From positions 61,176-125,175 of the forward strand of contig NZ_CADIJP010000019.1 in the NCBI RefSeq assembly GCF_902859725.1: a DNA stretch of 64,000 nucleotides, in the 5' to 3' direction. Each line of letters starts with the position of its first letter. Within the stretch, counting starts at the first letter, position 1. A model generated the notes under the pieces. It saw nothing but the letters and a program-made list of their open reading frames with translations, ran no database searches and was not told where the DNA came from. Below, in pieces: positions 17,801-27,147 of the stretch. Source of the DNA: Achromobacter mucicolens (GTDB lineage Bacteria; Pseudomonadota; Gammaproteobacteria; Burkholderiales; Burkholderiaceae_B). Position numbers and translations under genes: made by a program.

Positions 17801-18041
17801 CGCGGTGGGCCTGGGCGTGCTGGGCGGCATGCTGGCCGCCACACCGTTCGCCGTGATCTTCGTTCCGACATTCTTCGTGGTGGTGCTGGGCCTGTTCAAG
17901 ACCCGCCCGCGTCTGCTCGGCGCCGAACTGCGCGCCTTCGAGCAGGAGCAGGCCGAAAAGAAGGCGGCGGCCGAAAAGGGCGCTACCCCGGCAACGCCGC
18001 AGACCGCACAACCCACTGGTGGCCAGGAGGGCAAGGAATGA
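14811..18041 (+). CDS. RND multidrug efflux transporter, inner-membrane subunit (MexB/AcrB family, AxyB-like)
   Basis: A 1076-aa HAE1-type RND pump of full length, with 12 membrane helices and two large periplasmic loops. Diagnostic pieces are MPQFFIDRPIFAWVVALFI at the N-terminus, the proton-relay Asp pair in LAIGILVDDAIVVVENVER (TM4), the conserved Lys in IGLAAKNAILIVEFAKD (TM10) and GSVGVIYRQFSVAMAVSI. A charged Ala/Glu/Lys tail ends the protein. It exports amphiphilic drugs by proton antiport through the adaptor and outer-membrane channel. It begins 65 bp after the adaptor and its stop overlaps the channel start (ATGA at 18038-18041). Confidence 0.96.
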   Translation: MPQFFIDRPIFAWVVALFILLAGVLAIPNMPVAQYPDVAPPAITITATYPGASAPEVAESVTSIIEDQLNGAKGLIYYESVSDSYGTSTITATFAPGTNPDLAQVDVQNRVSNVIAQLPSAVQQQGLQYEQTSTGFLMIVTLSSTDGSLDQTALADYITRNVKNPVSRVPGVGQFQLFAAPRAMRVWLDPAKLVGFNLSMAEVNNAIASQNVLISGGSIGAPPNPESQRITATVTANGQLSTVDGFGRIVLRANTDGSKVLLRDVARIEVGADNYQFGARLNGKPTAAFAIVLSPNANALATAQGVRNQMQELSKYFPGNIQYSVPYDTAPYVKVSIEQVLHTLAEAMVLVFLVMYLFLQNVRYTLIPALVVPVAMLGSFAVMLALGFSINVLTMFAMVLAIGILVDDAIVVVENVERIMATEGLPPKEATKKAMPQISGAIIGITLVLVTVFLPLAFMSGSVGVIYRQFSVAMAVSIFFSALLALTFTPALCATILKPVAKGHHEDKKGFFGWFNRKFDATTHGYQNWVSRILHKGGRMMLAFLVLVLLLGWLYLRLPSSFLPEEDQGYVVSNIELPTGASANRTVEVIEQVEKYFQGIPAVENIIAVQGYSFNGNGLNAAIAFTTLKDFKDRKERQDSAGAIAFTAFEKQLMGIHDAQVFTLVPPAISSLGNATGFDLRLQDRGAAGTEALAAATAQLMGEAMKSPVLSQVRITGLSPGTQLSLNIDRDKAAALGVDFNEAASLISTAVGSAYLSKFPNMGRMQNIWVQADAPYRMQLSDVLKLNARNAQGGMVPLSTFVKGEWVQGPVQVVRYNSYESMRIGGSSAPGYSTGEAMEEMQRLVAQLPQGFGYEWTGLSYQERQAGNQAPILMGLSLLVVFLVLAALYESWAIPISVMLVVPLGMLGAVALVSALGMSNDVYFQVGMVTVIGLAAKNAILIVEFAKDQYARGMGLYEAAVEAARLRFRPILMTSLAFILGVIPLALATGAGAASQRAVGLGVLGGMLAATPFAVIFVPTFFVVVLGLFKTRPRLLGAELRAFEQEQAEKKAAAEKGATPATPQTAQPTGGQEGKE

Positions 18042-19531
18042 AAGCCCTGATGTTCAGACAGACCGCCTTGTCCGCCTTTGTGGCGGTGGCGTTGGCCGGC
18101 TGCTCGCTGGCGCCCGATTACAAGCGTCCCGACGCGCCGGTCAGCCCGGCGTGGCCGGATCAGCCCAAGGTGCAATACGGCGCGTATTCGCGCGCCACCA
18201 CGCTGGGCTCGCAGCCCGCCGCCGATGTCGTGCCGCAGGCCGTCACACCCGCGGCGGACCTGGGCTGGCGCGAATTCTTCCGCGATCCGCGCCTGCAGGC
18301 CCTCATCGAGCTTGCGCTGGTCAACAACCGCGACCTGCGCGTGGCGGTCCAGCGCGTCGAAGAGGCCCGGGCGCAATACGGCATCCAGCGCGGCGCGCAG
18401 TGGCCCAGCATCGGCGCCGGCATCCAGGGCCAGCGCCAGCACCTGCCGGCCAACATGCGGGCTGGCGGCCCGGATTCCAGCTCGATCAGCAGCTCCTACC
18501 AGGCTGGCATCGGCCTGACCACGTTCGAAATCGACCTGTTCGGCCGCCTGCGCAACCTGTCCGAAGCCGCGTACCAGCAGTACCTGTCGACCGAGCAGGC
18601 GCAAAAGACCGTTCACATCACCTTGGTGGGCTCGGTTGCGCAGTCGTATTTCAACCTGCGCGCCGCCGAGGTCCAGCTGGACCTGACGCAGCGCACGCTG
18701 GCCTCGCGCCAGGAATCGTATGACCTGGTCAAGCGCCGCTTCGACGGCGGCGTGGCCTCCGAACTGGACCTGAACCAGTCCAAATCGCTGCTGGACACGG
18801 CCTCTGCCGACCTGGCGCAACTGGCGCGCGCCCGCGCGCAGGCCATGAACGCGCTGGTGCTGGTGGTGGGCACGCCGCTGCCCGACACGCTGCCCCCGCC
18901 GGCCACGTTCGGCCGCGACCAGGTGCTGGCCACGGTGCCGTCGGGCCTGCCGTCCGACCTGCTGGAGCGCCGGCCCGACATCGCCGCCGCCGAAAACCAG
19001 CTGCTGTCCGCCAACGCCAACATCGGCGCGGCGCGCGCGGCGTTCTTCCCGACCATCTCGCTGACTGGCCTGCTGGGCGTGGCCAGCCCGTCGCTGGGGG
19101 ATCTGTTCAAGGGCGGGCAGGGGTATTGGAGCTTCTCGCCGTCGATCACGACCCCGCTGTTTGCGGGCGGCAGCATCCGCGAAGGACTGAACCTGGCCAA
19201 GGCGCGCGACAATATCGCCGTGGCGCAGTACGAGCAGACCATCCAGCAGGCGTTCCGCGAAGTCTCGGACGCGCTGGCGGGCGAGGCCACCTACGGGGCG
19301 CAGCTCGATGCCCAGCGCGCGCTGCAGGATTCCTCGGCGCGGACGCTGGAGTTGTCGAATTTGCGTTATACCAACGGTATCGACAGCTACCTGCAGGTGC
19401 AGACCGCGCAGGTGGACTTTTTCAACGCCCAGCTCGCATTGGTGCAAACCGGCCTGGCCGCGCTGATCAACCGCGTGGAGCTTTACAAGGCGCTGGGCGG
19501 CGGCTGGGAAGAAACAACGAAAGTGCAATGA
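18038..19531 (+). CDS. RND efflux outer-membrane channel (OprM/NodT family, AxyM-like)
   Basis: A 497-aa TolC-like lipoprotein. The signal ends at a lipobox ([15 protein letters not shown]), typical of OprM. The two OEP repeats are visible: residues about 80-280 ([22 protein letters not shown], then [17 protein letters not shown]) and about 290-490 ([32 protein letters not shown], ending [22 protein letters not shown]). It forms the outer-membrane exit duct. Its stop overlaps the pdxJ start (ATGA at 19528-19531), so the efflux operon runs directly into vitamin B6 synthesis. Confidence 0.95.
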   Translation: MKALMFRQTALSAFVAVALAGCSLAPDYKRPDAPVSPAWPDQPKVQYGAYSRATTLGSQPAADVVPQAVTPAADLGWREFFRDPRLQALIELALVNNRDLRVAVQRVEEARAQYGIQRGAQWPSIGAGIQGQRQHLPANMRAGGPDSSSISSSYQAGIGLTTFEIDLFGRLRNLSEAAYQQYLSTEQAQKTVHITLVGSVAQSYFNLRAAEVQLDLTQRTLASRQESYDLVKRRFDGGVASELDLNQSKSLLDTASADLAQLARARAQAMNALVLVVGTPLPDTLPPPATFGRDQVLATVPSGLPSDLLERRPDIAAAENQLLSANANIGAARAAFFPTISLTGLLGVASPSLGDLFKGGQGYWSFSPSITTPLFAGGSIREGLNLAKARDNIAVAQYEQTIQQAFREVSDALAGEATYGAQLDAQRALQDSSARTLELSNLRYTNGIDSYLQVQTAQVDFFNAQLALVQTGLAALINRVELYKALGGGWEETTKVQ

Positions 19532-20268
19532 TAGAACTTGGTGTAAACATCGATCACGTCGCCACGCTGCGGCAGCAGCGCCATACGGCGTACCCCGACC
19601 CGATCGCCGCGGCGCTGCGCGCCGAGGACGCTGGCGCCGACCTGATCACGCTGCATCTGCGCGAAGACCGGCGGCACATCCAGGATGCCGACGTCTACGC
19701 GATCCGCCCGCAGTTGCGCACCCGCATGAACCTGGAATGCGCGGTCACGCCGGAAATGCTTGAGATCGCCTGCGCGGTCAAGCCCAGCGACGTTTGCCTG
19801 GTGCCCGAAAAGCGCACCGAGCTCACGACGGAAGGCGGGCTGGAAGTGGCCGGCGCGATGGGCCCGGTGTCCGACGCCGTGGCGCTGCTGACCGAAGCCG
19901 GCATCCGCGTCTCGCTCTTCATCGATCCGGACCCCGTTCAGATCGCCGCCGCCGCCAAGGCCGGCGCGCCCGTGATCGAACTGCACACCGGCGCCTATGC
20001 CGAGGCCGAGGGCGAGGCCGCCCACGCCGAACTGCAGCGCATCCGCCTGGCCGTGACCGAAGGGCTGCGCCACGGGCTGCGCGTGAACGCGGGGCATGGC
20101 CTGCATTACGGCAACGTCAAGCCGGTGGCCGCGCTGGACGGTATTTCCGAACTCAACATCGGCCACGCCATCGTGGCGCAGGCGATCTTCGACGGCTGGG
20201 AAAAAGCCGTGCGCGACATGAAGGCGCTGATGGTGCAGGCGCGGTTGCACGCGCTGCGCGGGCTTTGA
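19528..20268 (+). CDS. pdxJ: Pyridoxine 5'-phosphate synthase
   Basis: A 246-aa TIM-barrel enzyme beginning [20 protein letters not shown], with [37 protein letters not shown] and the C-terminal [13 protein letters not shown] and [12 protein letters not shown]. It condenses 3-amino-1-hydroxyacetone 1-phosphate with deoxyxylulose 5-phosphate in the cytoplasm. The start is the ATG in the ATGA overlap with the efflux channel stop. acpS follows after a short gap, the usual pdxJ-acpS order in proteobacteria. Confidence 0.97.
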   Translation: MIELGVNIDHVATLRQQRHTAYPDPIAAALRAEDAGADLITLHLREDRRHIQDADVYAIRPQLRTRMNLECAVTPEMLEIACAVKPSDVCLVPEKRTELTTEGGLEVAGAMGPVSDAVALLTEAGIRVSLFIDPDPVQIAAAAKAGAPVIELHTGAYAEAEGEAAHAELQRIRLAVTEGLRHGLRVNAGHGLHYGNVKPVAALDGISELNIGHAIVAQAIFDGWEKAVRDMKALMVQARLHALRGL

Positions 20269-20312
20269 ACGCGGGCCGATGACGCGTTTTGACCGCTAGC
20301 CAGGCGATGCCG

Positions 20313-20741
20313 ATGTCCGACTCTTCTTCCGCCACGCCCGCCGGCGCCATTGCCGGCATCGGCATGGACCTTCTGCGCATCGACCGGATCGAGCGCGCGC
20401 TGGCGCGCCACGGCGACCGATTCGCCGAAAAGATCCTGGGACCCGAAGAACTCCTCAAATTCCATGCCCGCCGCGCGCGCGACCCCGTCCGCGGGCTGCG
20501 ATTCCTTGCCACGCGCTTTGCGGCCAAGGAAGCCTTTTCCAAGGCGATCGGCCTGGGCATGCGCATGCCGATGACGTGGCGGCGCGTGCAGACGCTGAAT
20601 GCGCCGGGCGGCCGCCCGGTGCTGGTGATCGCGCCCGAATTGCAGGCCTGGTATGCCGAACGGTTCGGCGCGGCCCACGTTTCCATTACCGATGAATCCG
20701 ACATGGCCGCCGCGTACGTGGTGGTCGAGCGCAAGCCCTGA
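20313..20741 (+). CDS. acpS: Holo-[acyl-carrier-protein] synthase
   Basis: A protein of about 142 aa with the AcpS signature: [16 protein letters not shown] (metal-binding Asp) and [17 protein letters not shown] (Glu/Lys of the phosphopantetheinyl transferase motif). It moves 4'-phosphopantetheine from CoA to apo-ACP. Three in-frame starts exist (TTG 20289, ATG 20307, ATG 20313). CAGG at 20301-20304 is best spaced for 20313, so that start is chosen with moderate confidence. Confidence 0.93.
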   Translation: MSDSSSATPAGAIAGIGMDLLRIDRIERALARHGDRFAEKILGPEELLKFHARRARDPVRGLRFLATRFAAKEAFSKAIGLGMRMPMTWRRVQTLNAPGGRPVLVIAPELQAWYAERFGAAHVSITDESDMAAAYVVVERKP

Positions 20742-20790
20742 GCCCGGGATTTTTCCCGCCGGCTTGCTGCACATCTACAAGGACACCTCC

Positions 20791-21849
20791 ATGGCCAAAA
20801 AGAAATCCAAGGCGGTCCTGCCCCCCGGCCCCGTGATGGTCGATGTGGCGGGATACACGCTTACTAAGGCGGAAAAGAAGCGCCTGCGCCACCCGCTGGT
20901 GGGCGGCGTCATCCTCTTTGCCCGCAACTTCGAGAACCGCGCCCAGCTCACCGCGCTGACGCGCCAGATCCACAAGGCGCGCAAGGAGCCGCTGCTGATC
21001 CTGGTGGACCATGAAGGTGGCCGTGTGCAGCGGTTCCGCGAAGACGGCTTCACGCCGTTGCCGCCGATGCGCGCGCTGGGCCAGTTGTGGGACCAGGATC
21101 CGCTGCAGGCGATGCGCCTGGCCACCGAGGCCGGGTATGTCCTGGCCGCCGAACTGCGCGCCTGCGGCGTGGACATGAGCTTCACGCCGGTGCTGGACCT
21201 GGATTACGGCGTCAGCAAAGTCATCGGCAACCGCGCCTTCCACGCCGATCCCCGCGTCGTGACCATGCTGTCGCGCGCGCTGGTGCAAGGCCTATCGCTT
21301 GCCGGCATGTCGGCCTGCGGCAAGCATTTCCCCGGCCACGGTTACGTGGAGGCCGACTCGCACCACGAGATCCCGGTCGATCCGCGCACGCTGGACGAGA
21401 TCATGAAGGACGACGCCGCGCCCTACGCGTGGCTGGGCGACGCGGTGCTGCCGTCCGTCATGCCCGCGCACGTGATCTATCCCAAGGTGGACAAGCACCC
21501 GGCGGGATTTTCCAAGCGCTGGGTGCAGGACATCCTGCGCAAGCGCCTGGGCTACGATGGCGTGGTGTTCTCGGACGACCTGACCATGGAAGGCGCCGCG
21601 GTCGCGGGCGACATCCTGGACCGTGCCAACGCCGCGCTGCGCGCCGGTTGCGACATGGTGCTGGTGTGCAACCGCCCGGACCTGGCCGACGACCTGCTGT
21701 CGCGCCTTGAGTTCGACCATGCGCCCGAGTCCGTTGCGCGCATCCGGCGCCTGATGCCGCGTTTCGATGCGCCCGATTGGGATACCTTGCAGGCCGAAAG
21801 CCGTTACCAGAATGCCCGACGACTTCAATCTCAAATCGTTCCTGTCTGA
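20791..21849 (+). CDS. nagZ: Beta-N-acetylhexosaminidase (peptidoglycan recycling)
   Basis: A 352-aa glycoside hydrolase family 3 enzyme: [38 protein letters not shown], the catalytic loop [18 protein letters not shown], and the nucleophile Asp region [12 protein letters not shown]. It removes GlcNAc from anhydro-muropeptides in the cytoplasm, the step that in other species feeds AmpC induction. The ATG at 20791 follows AAGGA at about 20779; an ORF extension to 20653 overlaps acpS and is not used. Its last 38 bases overlap uvrC in a different frame. Confidence 0.96.
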   Translation: MAKKKSKAVLPPGPVMVDVAGYTLTKAEKKRLRHPLVGGVILFARNFENRAQLTALTRQIHKARKEPLLILVDHEGGRVQRFREDGFTPLPPMRALGQLWDQDPLQAMRLATEAGYVLAAELRACGVDMSFTPVLDLDYGVSKVIGNRAFHADPRVVTMLSRALVQGLSLAGMSACGKHFPGHGYVEADSHHEIPVDPRTLDEIMKDDAAPYAWLGDAVLPSVMPAHVIYPKVDKHPAGFSKRWVQDILRKRLGYDGVVFSDDLTMEGAAVAGDILDRANAALRAGCDMVLVCNRPDLADDLLSRLEFDHAPESVARIRRLMPRFDAPDWDTLQAESRYQNARRLQSQIVPV

Positions 21850-23638
21850 CCTGCCGCATCTGCCGGGTGTCTACCGGCACCTGGATGCGGCCGGCGAGGT
21901 CATGTATGTCGGCAAGGCGCGCGACCTGAAGAAGCGCGTCTCGTCGTATTTCCAGAAGACGCTGTCCAGCCCGCGCATCGCGCAGATGGTGGCCAAGGTG
22001 GCGCGCCTGGAGGTCACGGTGACGCGCTCCGAGGCCGAAGCGCTGATCCTGGAAAACAACCTCATCAAGAGCCTGAAGCCGCGCTACAACATCCTGTTCC
22101 GCGACGACAAGTCCTATCCGTACCTGCACATCACGGGGCATGACTGGCCCCGCATCGCGTACTACCGCGGCGCCACCAACAAGCGCGGCCAGTTCTTCGG
22201 CCCGTTTCCCAACGCCTGGGCCGTGCGCGAAACCATCCAGATCCTGCAAAAGGTCTTTCGCCTGCGCACGTGCGAGGACAGCGTGTTCGCCAACCGCTCG
22301 CGCCCCTGTCTGCTGCATCAGATCGGGCGCTGCTCGGCGCCTTGCGTGGGCGCCATCGAAGCGGCCGAGTACGACCGCGACGTGCATCGCGCCGTCCGCT
22401 TTCTGAACGGCGAGGCCAAGGACGTCATGGGCGAGATCGAGGCCCGCATGCAGCAGGCCTCCATGGAGTTGCGCTTCGAAGAAGCCGCGGCGCTGCGCGA
22501 CCAGATGGGATCGCTGGCGCGCGTGCTGCACCAGCAGACCATGGAAAACGTCAGCGGCGAAGACACCGACATCATTGCGGTCGCCATTGCCGGCGGCAAG
22601 GTCTGCGTGAACCTGGCGATGGTGCGCGGCGGCCGCCATCTGGGCGACAAGCCGTTCTTTCCCTCGCACGCCGAAGGCGAGGCCGCGCCGCAGGTGCTGG
22701 AAGCCTTCGTGGCCCAGCATTACACCGAGAACGCGATGCCGCCCATCCTGGTGTGTTCGCACACCTTGCCCGATCCCGAGCTGATCGCACTGCTGGTCGA
22801 GCAGTCGGGCGGCCGGCCGACGCGGGTGCTGACGCGGCCGCAGGGCACGCGCCGCTCGTGGCTGGAGCAAGCGGCAAAGAACGCCGAAATGGCGCTCGCG
22901 CGCGCGTTGACCGAATCCGGCGCCCGGGCGGCCCGCACGCTGGCGCTGGCTGAAGCCCTGGACCTGGACACCGACGAAGCCGCGCTCGACGCGCTGCGCA
23001 TCGAGTGCTTCGACATCAGCCACACCGCCGGCGAAGCCACCCAGGCTTCCTGTGTGGTGTTCGAACACCACGACATGCAGCCCTCGCTGTACCGCCGTTA
23101 CAACATCGCCGGCATCACGCCCGGCGACGACTACGCGGCCATGCGTCAGGTGCTGACCCGGCGTTTTGCGAAGGTGGCCGATGGCGACGCGCAGATGCCC
23201 GGCCTTGTCCTCATCGACGGCGGCAAGGGCCAGGTCGAGGTCGCGCGCAAGGTCTTCGCGGAACTGGGACTGGACATCCAGACGCTGGTGGGCGTGGCCA
23301 AGGGGGAAGGGCGCAAGGTCGGCCTGGAAACCCTGGTCTTCGCCGACGGCCGCCCGCCGGTCGCCCTGGGCGGTGAATCCGCCGCGCTGATGCTGATCGC
23401 CCAGGTGCGCGACGAGGCCCACCGCTTCGCCATCACCGGCATGCGCGCCCGCCGCGCCAAGACACGCAACGTCTCGCGCCTGGAAGAAATCGAAGGCGTG
23501 GGCGCCCGCCGCCGCCAGCGCCTCCTGGCCCGCTTCGGCGGCTTCTCCGGCGTTGCCCGCGCCAGCATCGAGGACCTGGCCTCCGTAGACGGCATCTCGC
23601 AAGACTTGGCAATTCGAATCTACGAGGCGCTGCGCTGA
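21812..23638 (+). CDS. uvrC: UvrABC excinuclease subunit C
   Basis: A 608-aa protein with the full UvrC architecture: N-terminal GIY-YIG nuclease ([31 protein letters not shown]), Cys-containing region, UVR domain (about residues 200-235, [17 protein letters not shown]-like), RNase-H-like endonuclease domain ([22 protein letters not shown] and [14 protein letters not shown]) and C-terminal helix-hairpin-helix motifs ([21 protein letters not shown]). It makes both incisions in nucleotide excision repair. The start at 21812 lies inside the end of nagZ. Confidence 0.97.
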   Translation: MPDDFNLKSFLSDLPHLPGVYRHLDAAGEVMYVGKARDLKKRVSSYFQKTLSSPRIAQMVAKVARLEVTVTRSEAEALILENNLIKSLKPRYNILFRDDKSYPYLHITGHDWPRIAYYRGATNKRGQFFGPFPNAWAVRETIQILQKVFRLRTCEDSVFANRSRPCLLHQIGRCSAPCVGAIEAAEYDRDVHRAVRFLNGEAKDVMGEIEARMQQASMELRFEEAAALRDQMGSLARVLHQQTMENVSGEDTDIIAVAIAGGKVCVNLAMVRGGRHLGDKPFFPSHAEGEAAPQVLEAFVAQHYTENAMPPILVCSHTLPDPELIALLVEQSGGRPTRVLTRPQGTRRSWLEQAAKNAEMALARALTESGARAARTLALAEALDLDTDEAALDALRIECFDISHTAGEATQASCVVFEHHDMQPSLYRRYNIAGITPGDDYAAMRQVLTRRFAKVADGDAQMPGLVLIDGGKGQVEVARKVFAELGLDIQTLVGVAKGEGRKVGLETLVFADGRPPVALGGESAALMLIAQVRDEAHRFAITGMRARRAKTRNVSRLEEIEGVGARRRQRLLARFGGFSGVARASIEDLASVDGISQDLAIRIYEALR

Positions 23639-23838
23639 CACCCTGGAATCGCTCAGATGTCACGAACTTGTGTCACCCTCGCCGCCGACCCAACATGCCA
23701 AACCCCCAATTTCAACCACTCCACCCGACGAGCAATCCGGGCCGCGCGGATCCGGCTCCGCCGGTCCGCTGCGGCGCCCCTGGGGAAGGCGCCAAAGGCG
23801 CTTCGGAGGGGACCACCCTCTGTTAGGATACGGACACT
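23639..23838. other. Intergenic region uvrC-pgsA, GC-rich hairpins only
   Basis: 200 bp without a convincing gene. It contains a GGCGCC(23773-23778)...GGCGCC(23788-23793) self-complementary pair and further GC-rich palindromic stretches. TTAGGATACGGACACT just before pgsA may include its -10 region. An ORF running from 23657 to 23860 is not supported by any recognisable protein. Confidence 0.4.
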
Positions 23839-24411
23839 ATGCCAATTAACGTTCCCATAATCCTGACGTGGCTGCGTATCGCCATGATTCCGCTGGTGGT
23901 CGGGCTGTTCTATCTGCCCGAAAGCTGGATGTCTGTTCCCACGCGCGATACGCTGGCGGCATGGGCATTCATCATCGCCGCGCTGACCGACTGGTTCGAC
24001 GGCTGGCTCGCCCGGCGCTGGAACCAGACATCGGCATTTGGCGCATTTCTGGACCCGGTGGCCGACAAGCTCATGGTCTGCGCCGCCCTCATCGTGCTGC
24101 TTGACCTGAGCCGGGTCGACGCCTTCATTTCGCTCATCATCATCGGCCGTGAAATCACGATTTCCGCGCTGCGCGAATGGATGGCCAAGATCGGCGCCAG
24201 CGCCAGCGTGGCCGTGCACCGGCTGGGCAAGTTCAAGACGGCGGCGCAGATGATCGCCATTCCGTGCCTGCTGTACAACCAGTCCATCTACGGCGTCAGC
24301 ACCAAGCTGCTGGGCGACGTGCTGATCATCGTGGCCGCGGTGCTGACGGTGTGGTCGATGCTGTACTACCTGCAGCGCGCCTGGCCCGCGATCCGCGAAA
24401 AGGCCATGTAG
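23839..24411 (+). CDS. pgsA: CDP-diacylglycerol--glycerol-3-phosphate 3-phosphatidyltransferase
   Basis: A 190-aa integral membrane enzyme with the CDP-alcohol phosphatidyltransferase signature DGWLARRWNQTSAFGAFLDP followed by VADK (D-G-x2-A-R-x8-G-x3-D-x3-D), and about five hydrophobic segments. It makes phosphatidylglycerol phosphate in the inner membrane. uvrC followed by pgsA is a conserved proteobacterial order. A strong hairpin follows at 24422-24448. Confidence 0.96.
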   Translation: MPINVPIILTWLRIAMIPLVVGLFYLPESWMSVPTRDTLAAWAFIIAALTDWFDGWLARRWNQTSAFGAFLDPVADKLMVCAALIVLLDLSRVDAFISLIIIGREITISALREWMAKIGASASVAVHRLGKFKTAAQMIAIPCLLYNQSIYGVSTKLLGDVLIIVAAVLTVWSMLYYLQRAWPAIREKAM

Positions 24412-24421
24412 TATCGATTTT

Positions 24422-24448
24422 CCGGGCCGGCTGCATAAGCCGGCCCGG
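24422..24448 (+). terminator. Strong hairpin after pgsA
   Basis: CCGGGCCGGCT (24422-24432), loop GCATA, AGCCGGCCCGG (24438-24448): an 11-bp perfect GC-rich stem directly after the pgsA stop. It lacks a clean T-tract (GCGCAGTTTC follows), so it may terminate with Rho help or stabilise the message end. Confidence 0.6.
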
Positions 24449-24571
24449 CGCAGTTTCAAACCCTGCAGTCGCAAAAAAATTCACGCCCGGGCAAGTACCC
24501 GCGCGCTGCCGGAGACAACCCGCGAACCGCCTTGGGCGGAACGCATCCTGCCGCCTTCGCGGCCCTGTGCA

Positions 24572-25879
24572 ATGAACACCGCTACCGCCGCCACCCCCTT
24601 GCTCTCAGACGCCGACGTACGCCGGCGCGACTGGAAAATCATCCTGCTCATCGGCGTGGCGCACGCGTCGTCCCACTTCTTCCAGCTTGTGCTGCCGTCG
24701 CTGTACGGCGCGCTGGGCCTTCAGTTCGGGCTGGACTTCGCGCGGCTGGGCCTGCTGGTGTCGACGTTCTACGTGGTTTCCGGCATCGGCCAGGCGTCCT
24801 CGGGTTTCGTGGTGGACCGCATCGGCGCGCGCCCCGTGCTCTGGTTCGGGTTGGGCTGCTTCGTGCTGTCGGGCGTGCTGATCGGATCGGCCACCGGCTA
24901 CGTCATGCTGATGGCCGCCGCCGTCATCGGCGGCATCGGCAATTCAGTGTTTCATCCGGCGGATTACTCCCTCATCAACCACCGCGTCACCGCGCCGCGG
25001 CTCGGCCATGCGTTCTCGACGCACGGCCTGACCGGCAACCTGGGGTGGGCGCTCACGCCCGTGTTCATCACCACCATCACGCTGCTGGCCAACTGGCGCG
25101 TGGCAGCCTATAGCGCCGCCGGCCTCGTGGCGCTGGTGCTGCTGCTGACGGTGCTGGGACGCGACCTGCTGGGCGGCCCGTCGCCCGTCGAGGCCGGCGG
25201 CGACGCCAAGGATGCCGCCAGCGCGCCCAAGCCCGCCGCCAAACCGCAAGAGGGCGTTCTGGCCACGCTGTCCGCGCTCTTGTCCAAGCCCGCGCTGTGG
25301 GGCGCTTTCCTCTTCTTTGCCTGCACTTCCATCGCGCTTTCGTCGGTGCAGAACTACACGATTCCCTTGCTGGGCCAGCTTTACGACCTGTCCAAGGTCA
25401 CGGCCAGTTCCGCGCTGTCCGGGTACATGGTGGCCTCCGCGGTGGGCATGGCGGCCGGCGGCTTCCTGGTGTCGGCCAACCCGCGCACCGAGCGCACCGT
25501 CATGGTGGCGCTGATCCTGGCCGGCCTGACGCTGGTCGTCTTGGCGCTGGGGCTTGTGCCCGCAGTGCTGGCCGCGCCCGTCGTGGGCCTGGCGGGCTTC
25601 TGCTCGGGCGTGGCGGCACCGTCGCGCGACATGCTGATCCGCCGCGTGACGCCCAAGGGCTCGACGGGCTCGGTCTACGGCCTGGTGTATTCGGGCATGG
25701 ACGTGGGCTCGGCGCTGGGGCCGCTCGCCTTCGGCCTGCTCCTGGATGCCGGCTTGCGGCAAGGTCCGTGGGTGGGCGCGGGCGTGGCGTTCGCCGTGGC
25801 CGCTTTCCTGGCGCAGTGGATCGCGGTGCAGGCGCGGCGGGCCGAACCGCCCGCGGCGGCGGCGGCAGCGCGGCCGTAA
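24572..25879 (+). CDS. Major facilitator superfamily transporter (FSR-like)
   Basis: A 435-aa protein with twelve predicted membrane helices split by a charged, Ala/Pro/Lys-rich central loop (about 205-225). The start MNTATAATPLLSDADVRRRDWK is followed by LIGVAHASSHFFQLVLPSLY, and the loop 2-3 motif is GFVVDRIGARPVLWFG, matching the MFS motif A. HPADYSLINHRV resembles the fosmidomycin-resistance branch. Substrate cannot be told. It stands alone, after a hairpin following pgsA and before the ccp regulatory region. Confidence 0.85.
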   Translation: MNTATAATPLLSDADVRRRDWKIILLIGVAHASSHFFQLVLPSLYGALGLQFGLDFARLGLLVSTFYVVSGIGQASSGFVVDRIGARPVLWFGLGCFVLSGVLIGSATGYVMLMAAAVIGGIGNSVFHPADYSLINHRVTAPRLGHAFSTHGLTGNLGWALTPVFITTITLLANWRVAAYSAAGLVALVLLLTVLGRDLLGGPSPVEAGGDAKDAASAPKPAAKPQEGVLATLSALLSKPALWGAFLFFACTSIALSSVQNYTIPLLGQLYDLSKVTASSALSGYMVASAVGMAAGGFLVSANPRTERTVMVALILAGLTLVVLALGLVPAVLAAPVVGLAGFCSGVAAPSRDMLIRRVTPKGSTGSVYGLVYSGMDVGSALGPLAFGLLLDAGLRQGPWVGAGVAFAVAAFLAQWIAVQARRAEPPAAAAAARP

Positions 25880-26044
25880 TGCCGTGAGACCGCGGGCGCC
25901 GTAACCGCAGGGCGCCCGAAACCCTTTGATCGCCCCGCACGGCGCCAGCGCTGCCTTGCGCGCCGTCAAGCACGGCATCGCCGCGTGCGCCCCGGCCGGC
26001 GCCGCTTGATGCCTCGCAAGGCCAGGGCATGGCTTCCCCGATGT

Positions 26045-26071
26045 AATAACCATGTGGTTGAACTGGTTATT
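26045..26071. promoter_or_regulatory. Inverted repeat operator candidate upstream of ccp
   Basis: AATAACCA (26045-26052) and TGGTTATT (26064-26071) are perfect 8-bp inverted copies with an 11-base spacer. The spacer contains a third half-site, TGGTT at 26055-26059. The array ends just before the AGGAGA ribosome site (26075-26080) of the peroxidase gene, so it could be an operator or an mRNA hairpin occluding the site. Confidence 0.45.
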
Positions 26072-26085
26072 CACAGGAGAAGCAA

Positions 26086-27087
26086 ATGAGAAAGACAAGT
26101 ACGCTGCTGGCCGTGGGACTCGTACTGGGACTGTGGGCAAATCAGGCGTGGAGCGCCTCGCAGGAACCCATCCAGCCGATCGAGCCCGCCGTCATCAAGG
26201 AACCCGCCAAGGTCGAACTGGGCAAGAAGCTCTTCTTCGATCCGCGTCTGTCCCGCTCCGGCGCGATCTCCTGTAATTCCTGCCACAACCTCGCCATGGG
26301 CGGCTCCGACAACCTGAAGGCCTCCATCGGCCACAAGTGGCAGCAGGGCGGCATCAATTCGCCGACCGTGCTCAATTCCAGCCTGAACATCGCCCAATTC
26401 TGGGACGGCCGCGCCAAGGACCTGCGCGAGCAGGCGGGCGGCCCGATCGAGAACCCCATGGAAATGGCGTCCACCCACGAGCTGGCGGTGCAGGTGCTCA
26501 ATTCCATTCCGGGCTACCGCGCCGAATTCAAGCAGGTCTTCGGCAAGGACACGATCACCATCGATGAGGTGACCAGCGCGCTGGCCGCGTTTGAAGAAAC
26601 GCTGGTCACGCCGAATTCGCGTTTCGACCAGTGGCTCAAGGGCGACAAGAAAGCGCTGACCGTCCGGGAATTGGCCGGGTACGACCTTTTCAAGAACAGC
26701 GGCTGCGTCGCTTGCCACAACGGCGTGGCGGTGGGCGGCAACTCGTTCCAGAAGATGGGGCTGGTCACCCCCTACATCACCGAGAACAAGGCCGAAGGCC
26801 GCGCCGCGGTCACGGGCAAGGACGCGGACCGCTTCAACTTCAAGGTGCCGACGCTGCGCAACGTGGCGCTGACCTACCCGTACTTCCATGACGGCGAAGC
26901 GGCCACGCTGACGCAGGCCGTCGACGTCATGGGCCGCCTGCAACTGGGCCGCACGTTCACGCCCGATGAAAACGGCCAGATCGTGGCGTTCCTGAAGACG
27001 CTGACGGGCGACCAGCCGGTCATCCAGTACCCGGTGCTGCCGCCGTCCGAAGACGACACGCCGCGGCCTGAGCCGTTCGTGAAGTAA
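26086..27087 (+). CDS. ccp: Di-haem cytochrome c peroxidase
   Basis: A 333-aa periplasmic protein with a Sec signal (MRKTSTLLAVGLVLGLWANQAWSA). Two CxxCH haem sites are present, CNSCH at about residue 65 and CVACH at about 207. MGGSDN and the FKVPTLRNVALTYPYFHDGEA block are typical of the CcpA/MauG peroxidases. It reduces hydrogen peroxide using electrons from cytochrome c. The start has AGGAGA six bases upstream. It is monocistronic, closed by a bidirectional hairpin. An operator-like repeat precedes it; no FNR box was seen. Confidence 0.93.
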   Translation: MRKTSTLLAVGLVLGLWANQAWSASQEPIQPIEPAVIKEPAKVELGKKLFFDPRLSRSGAISCNSCHNLAMGGSDNLKASIGHKWQQGGINSPTVLNSSLNIAQFWDGRAKDLREQAGGPIENPMEMASTHELAVQVLNSIPGYRAEFKQVFGKDTITIDEVTSALAAFEETLVTPNSRFDQWLKGDKKALTVRELAGYDLFKNSGCVACHNGVAVGGNSFQKMGLVTPYITENKAEGRAAVTGKDADRFNFKVPTLRNVALTYPYFHDGEAATLTQAVDVMGRLQLGRTFTPDENGQIVAFLKTLTGDQPVIQYPVLPPSEDDTPRPEPFVK

Positions 27088-27101
27088 GCGTGGAATCGTG
27101 A

Positions 27102-27137
27102 ACGCAAAGCGGCCGCCCTGGAGCGGCCGCTTTGCGT
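27102..27137. terminator. Bidirectional hairpin terminator between ccp and queF
   Basis: ACGCAAAGCGGCCGC (27102-27116), loop CCTGGA, GCGGCCGCTTTGCGT (27123-27137): a perfect 15-bp stem with AAA/TTT near the base on each side. It lies between the stops of the convergent ccp and queF genes (27087 and 27148), so it can serve both. Confidence 0.85.
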
Positions 27138-27147
27138 GGCAGGCGCG

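Noticed and set aside
15690-18011. 773-aa antisense ORF over the RND transporter gene
   Set aside because: Composition (His/Arg/Gln-rich, no family motifs) and exact overlap with a strongly conserved gene mark it as a GC-driven shadow frame.
17795-19528. 577-aa antisense ORF over the outer-membrane channel gene
   Set aside because: Shadow of the OprM-like gene; no motif or ribosome site.
21458-23641. 727-aa antisense ORF across nagZ and uvrC
   Set aside because: Spans two unrelated real genes on the other strand and has no recognisable motif.
24412-24571. Possible tRNA gene downstream of pgsA
   Set aside because: Some betaproteobacteria carry tRNAs near here, but no cloverleaf, T-arm GTTCGA or CCA end was found; only a hairpin is present.
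24944-26140. 398-aa minus-strand ORF opposite the MFS transporter
   Set aside because: His/Gln/Arg-rich shadow frame without motifs; it also covers the ccp control repeat.
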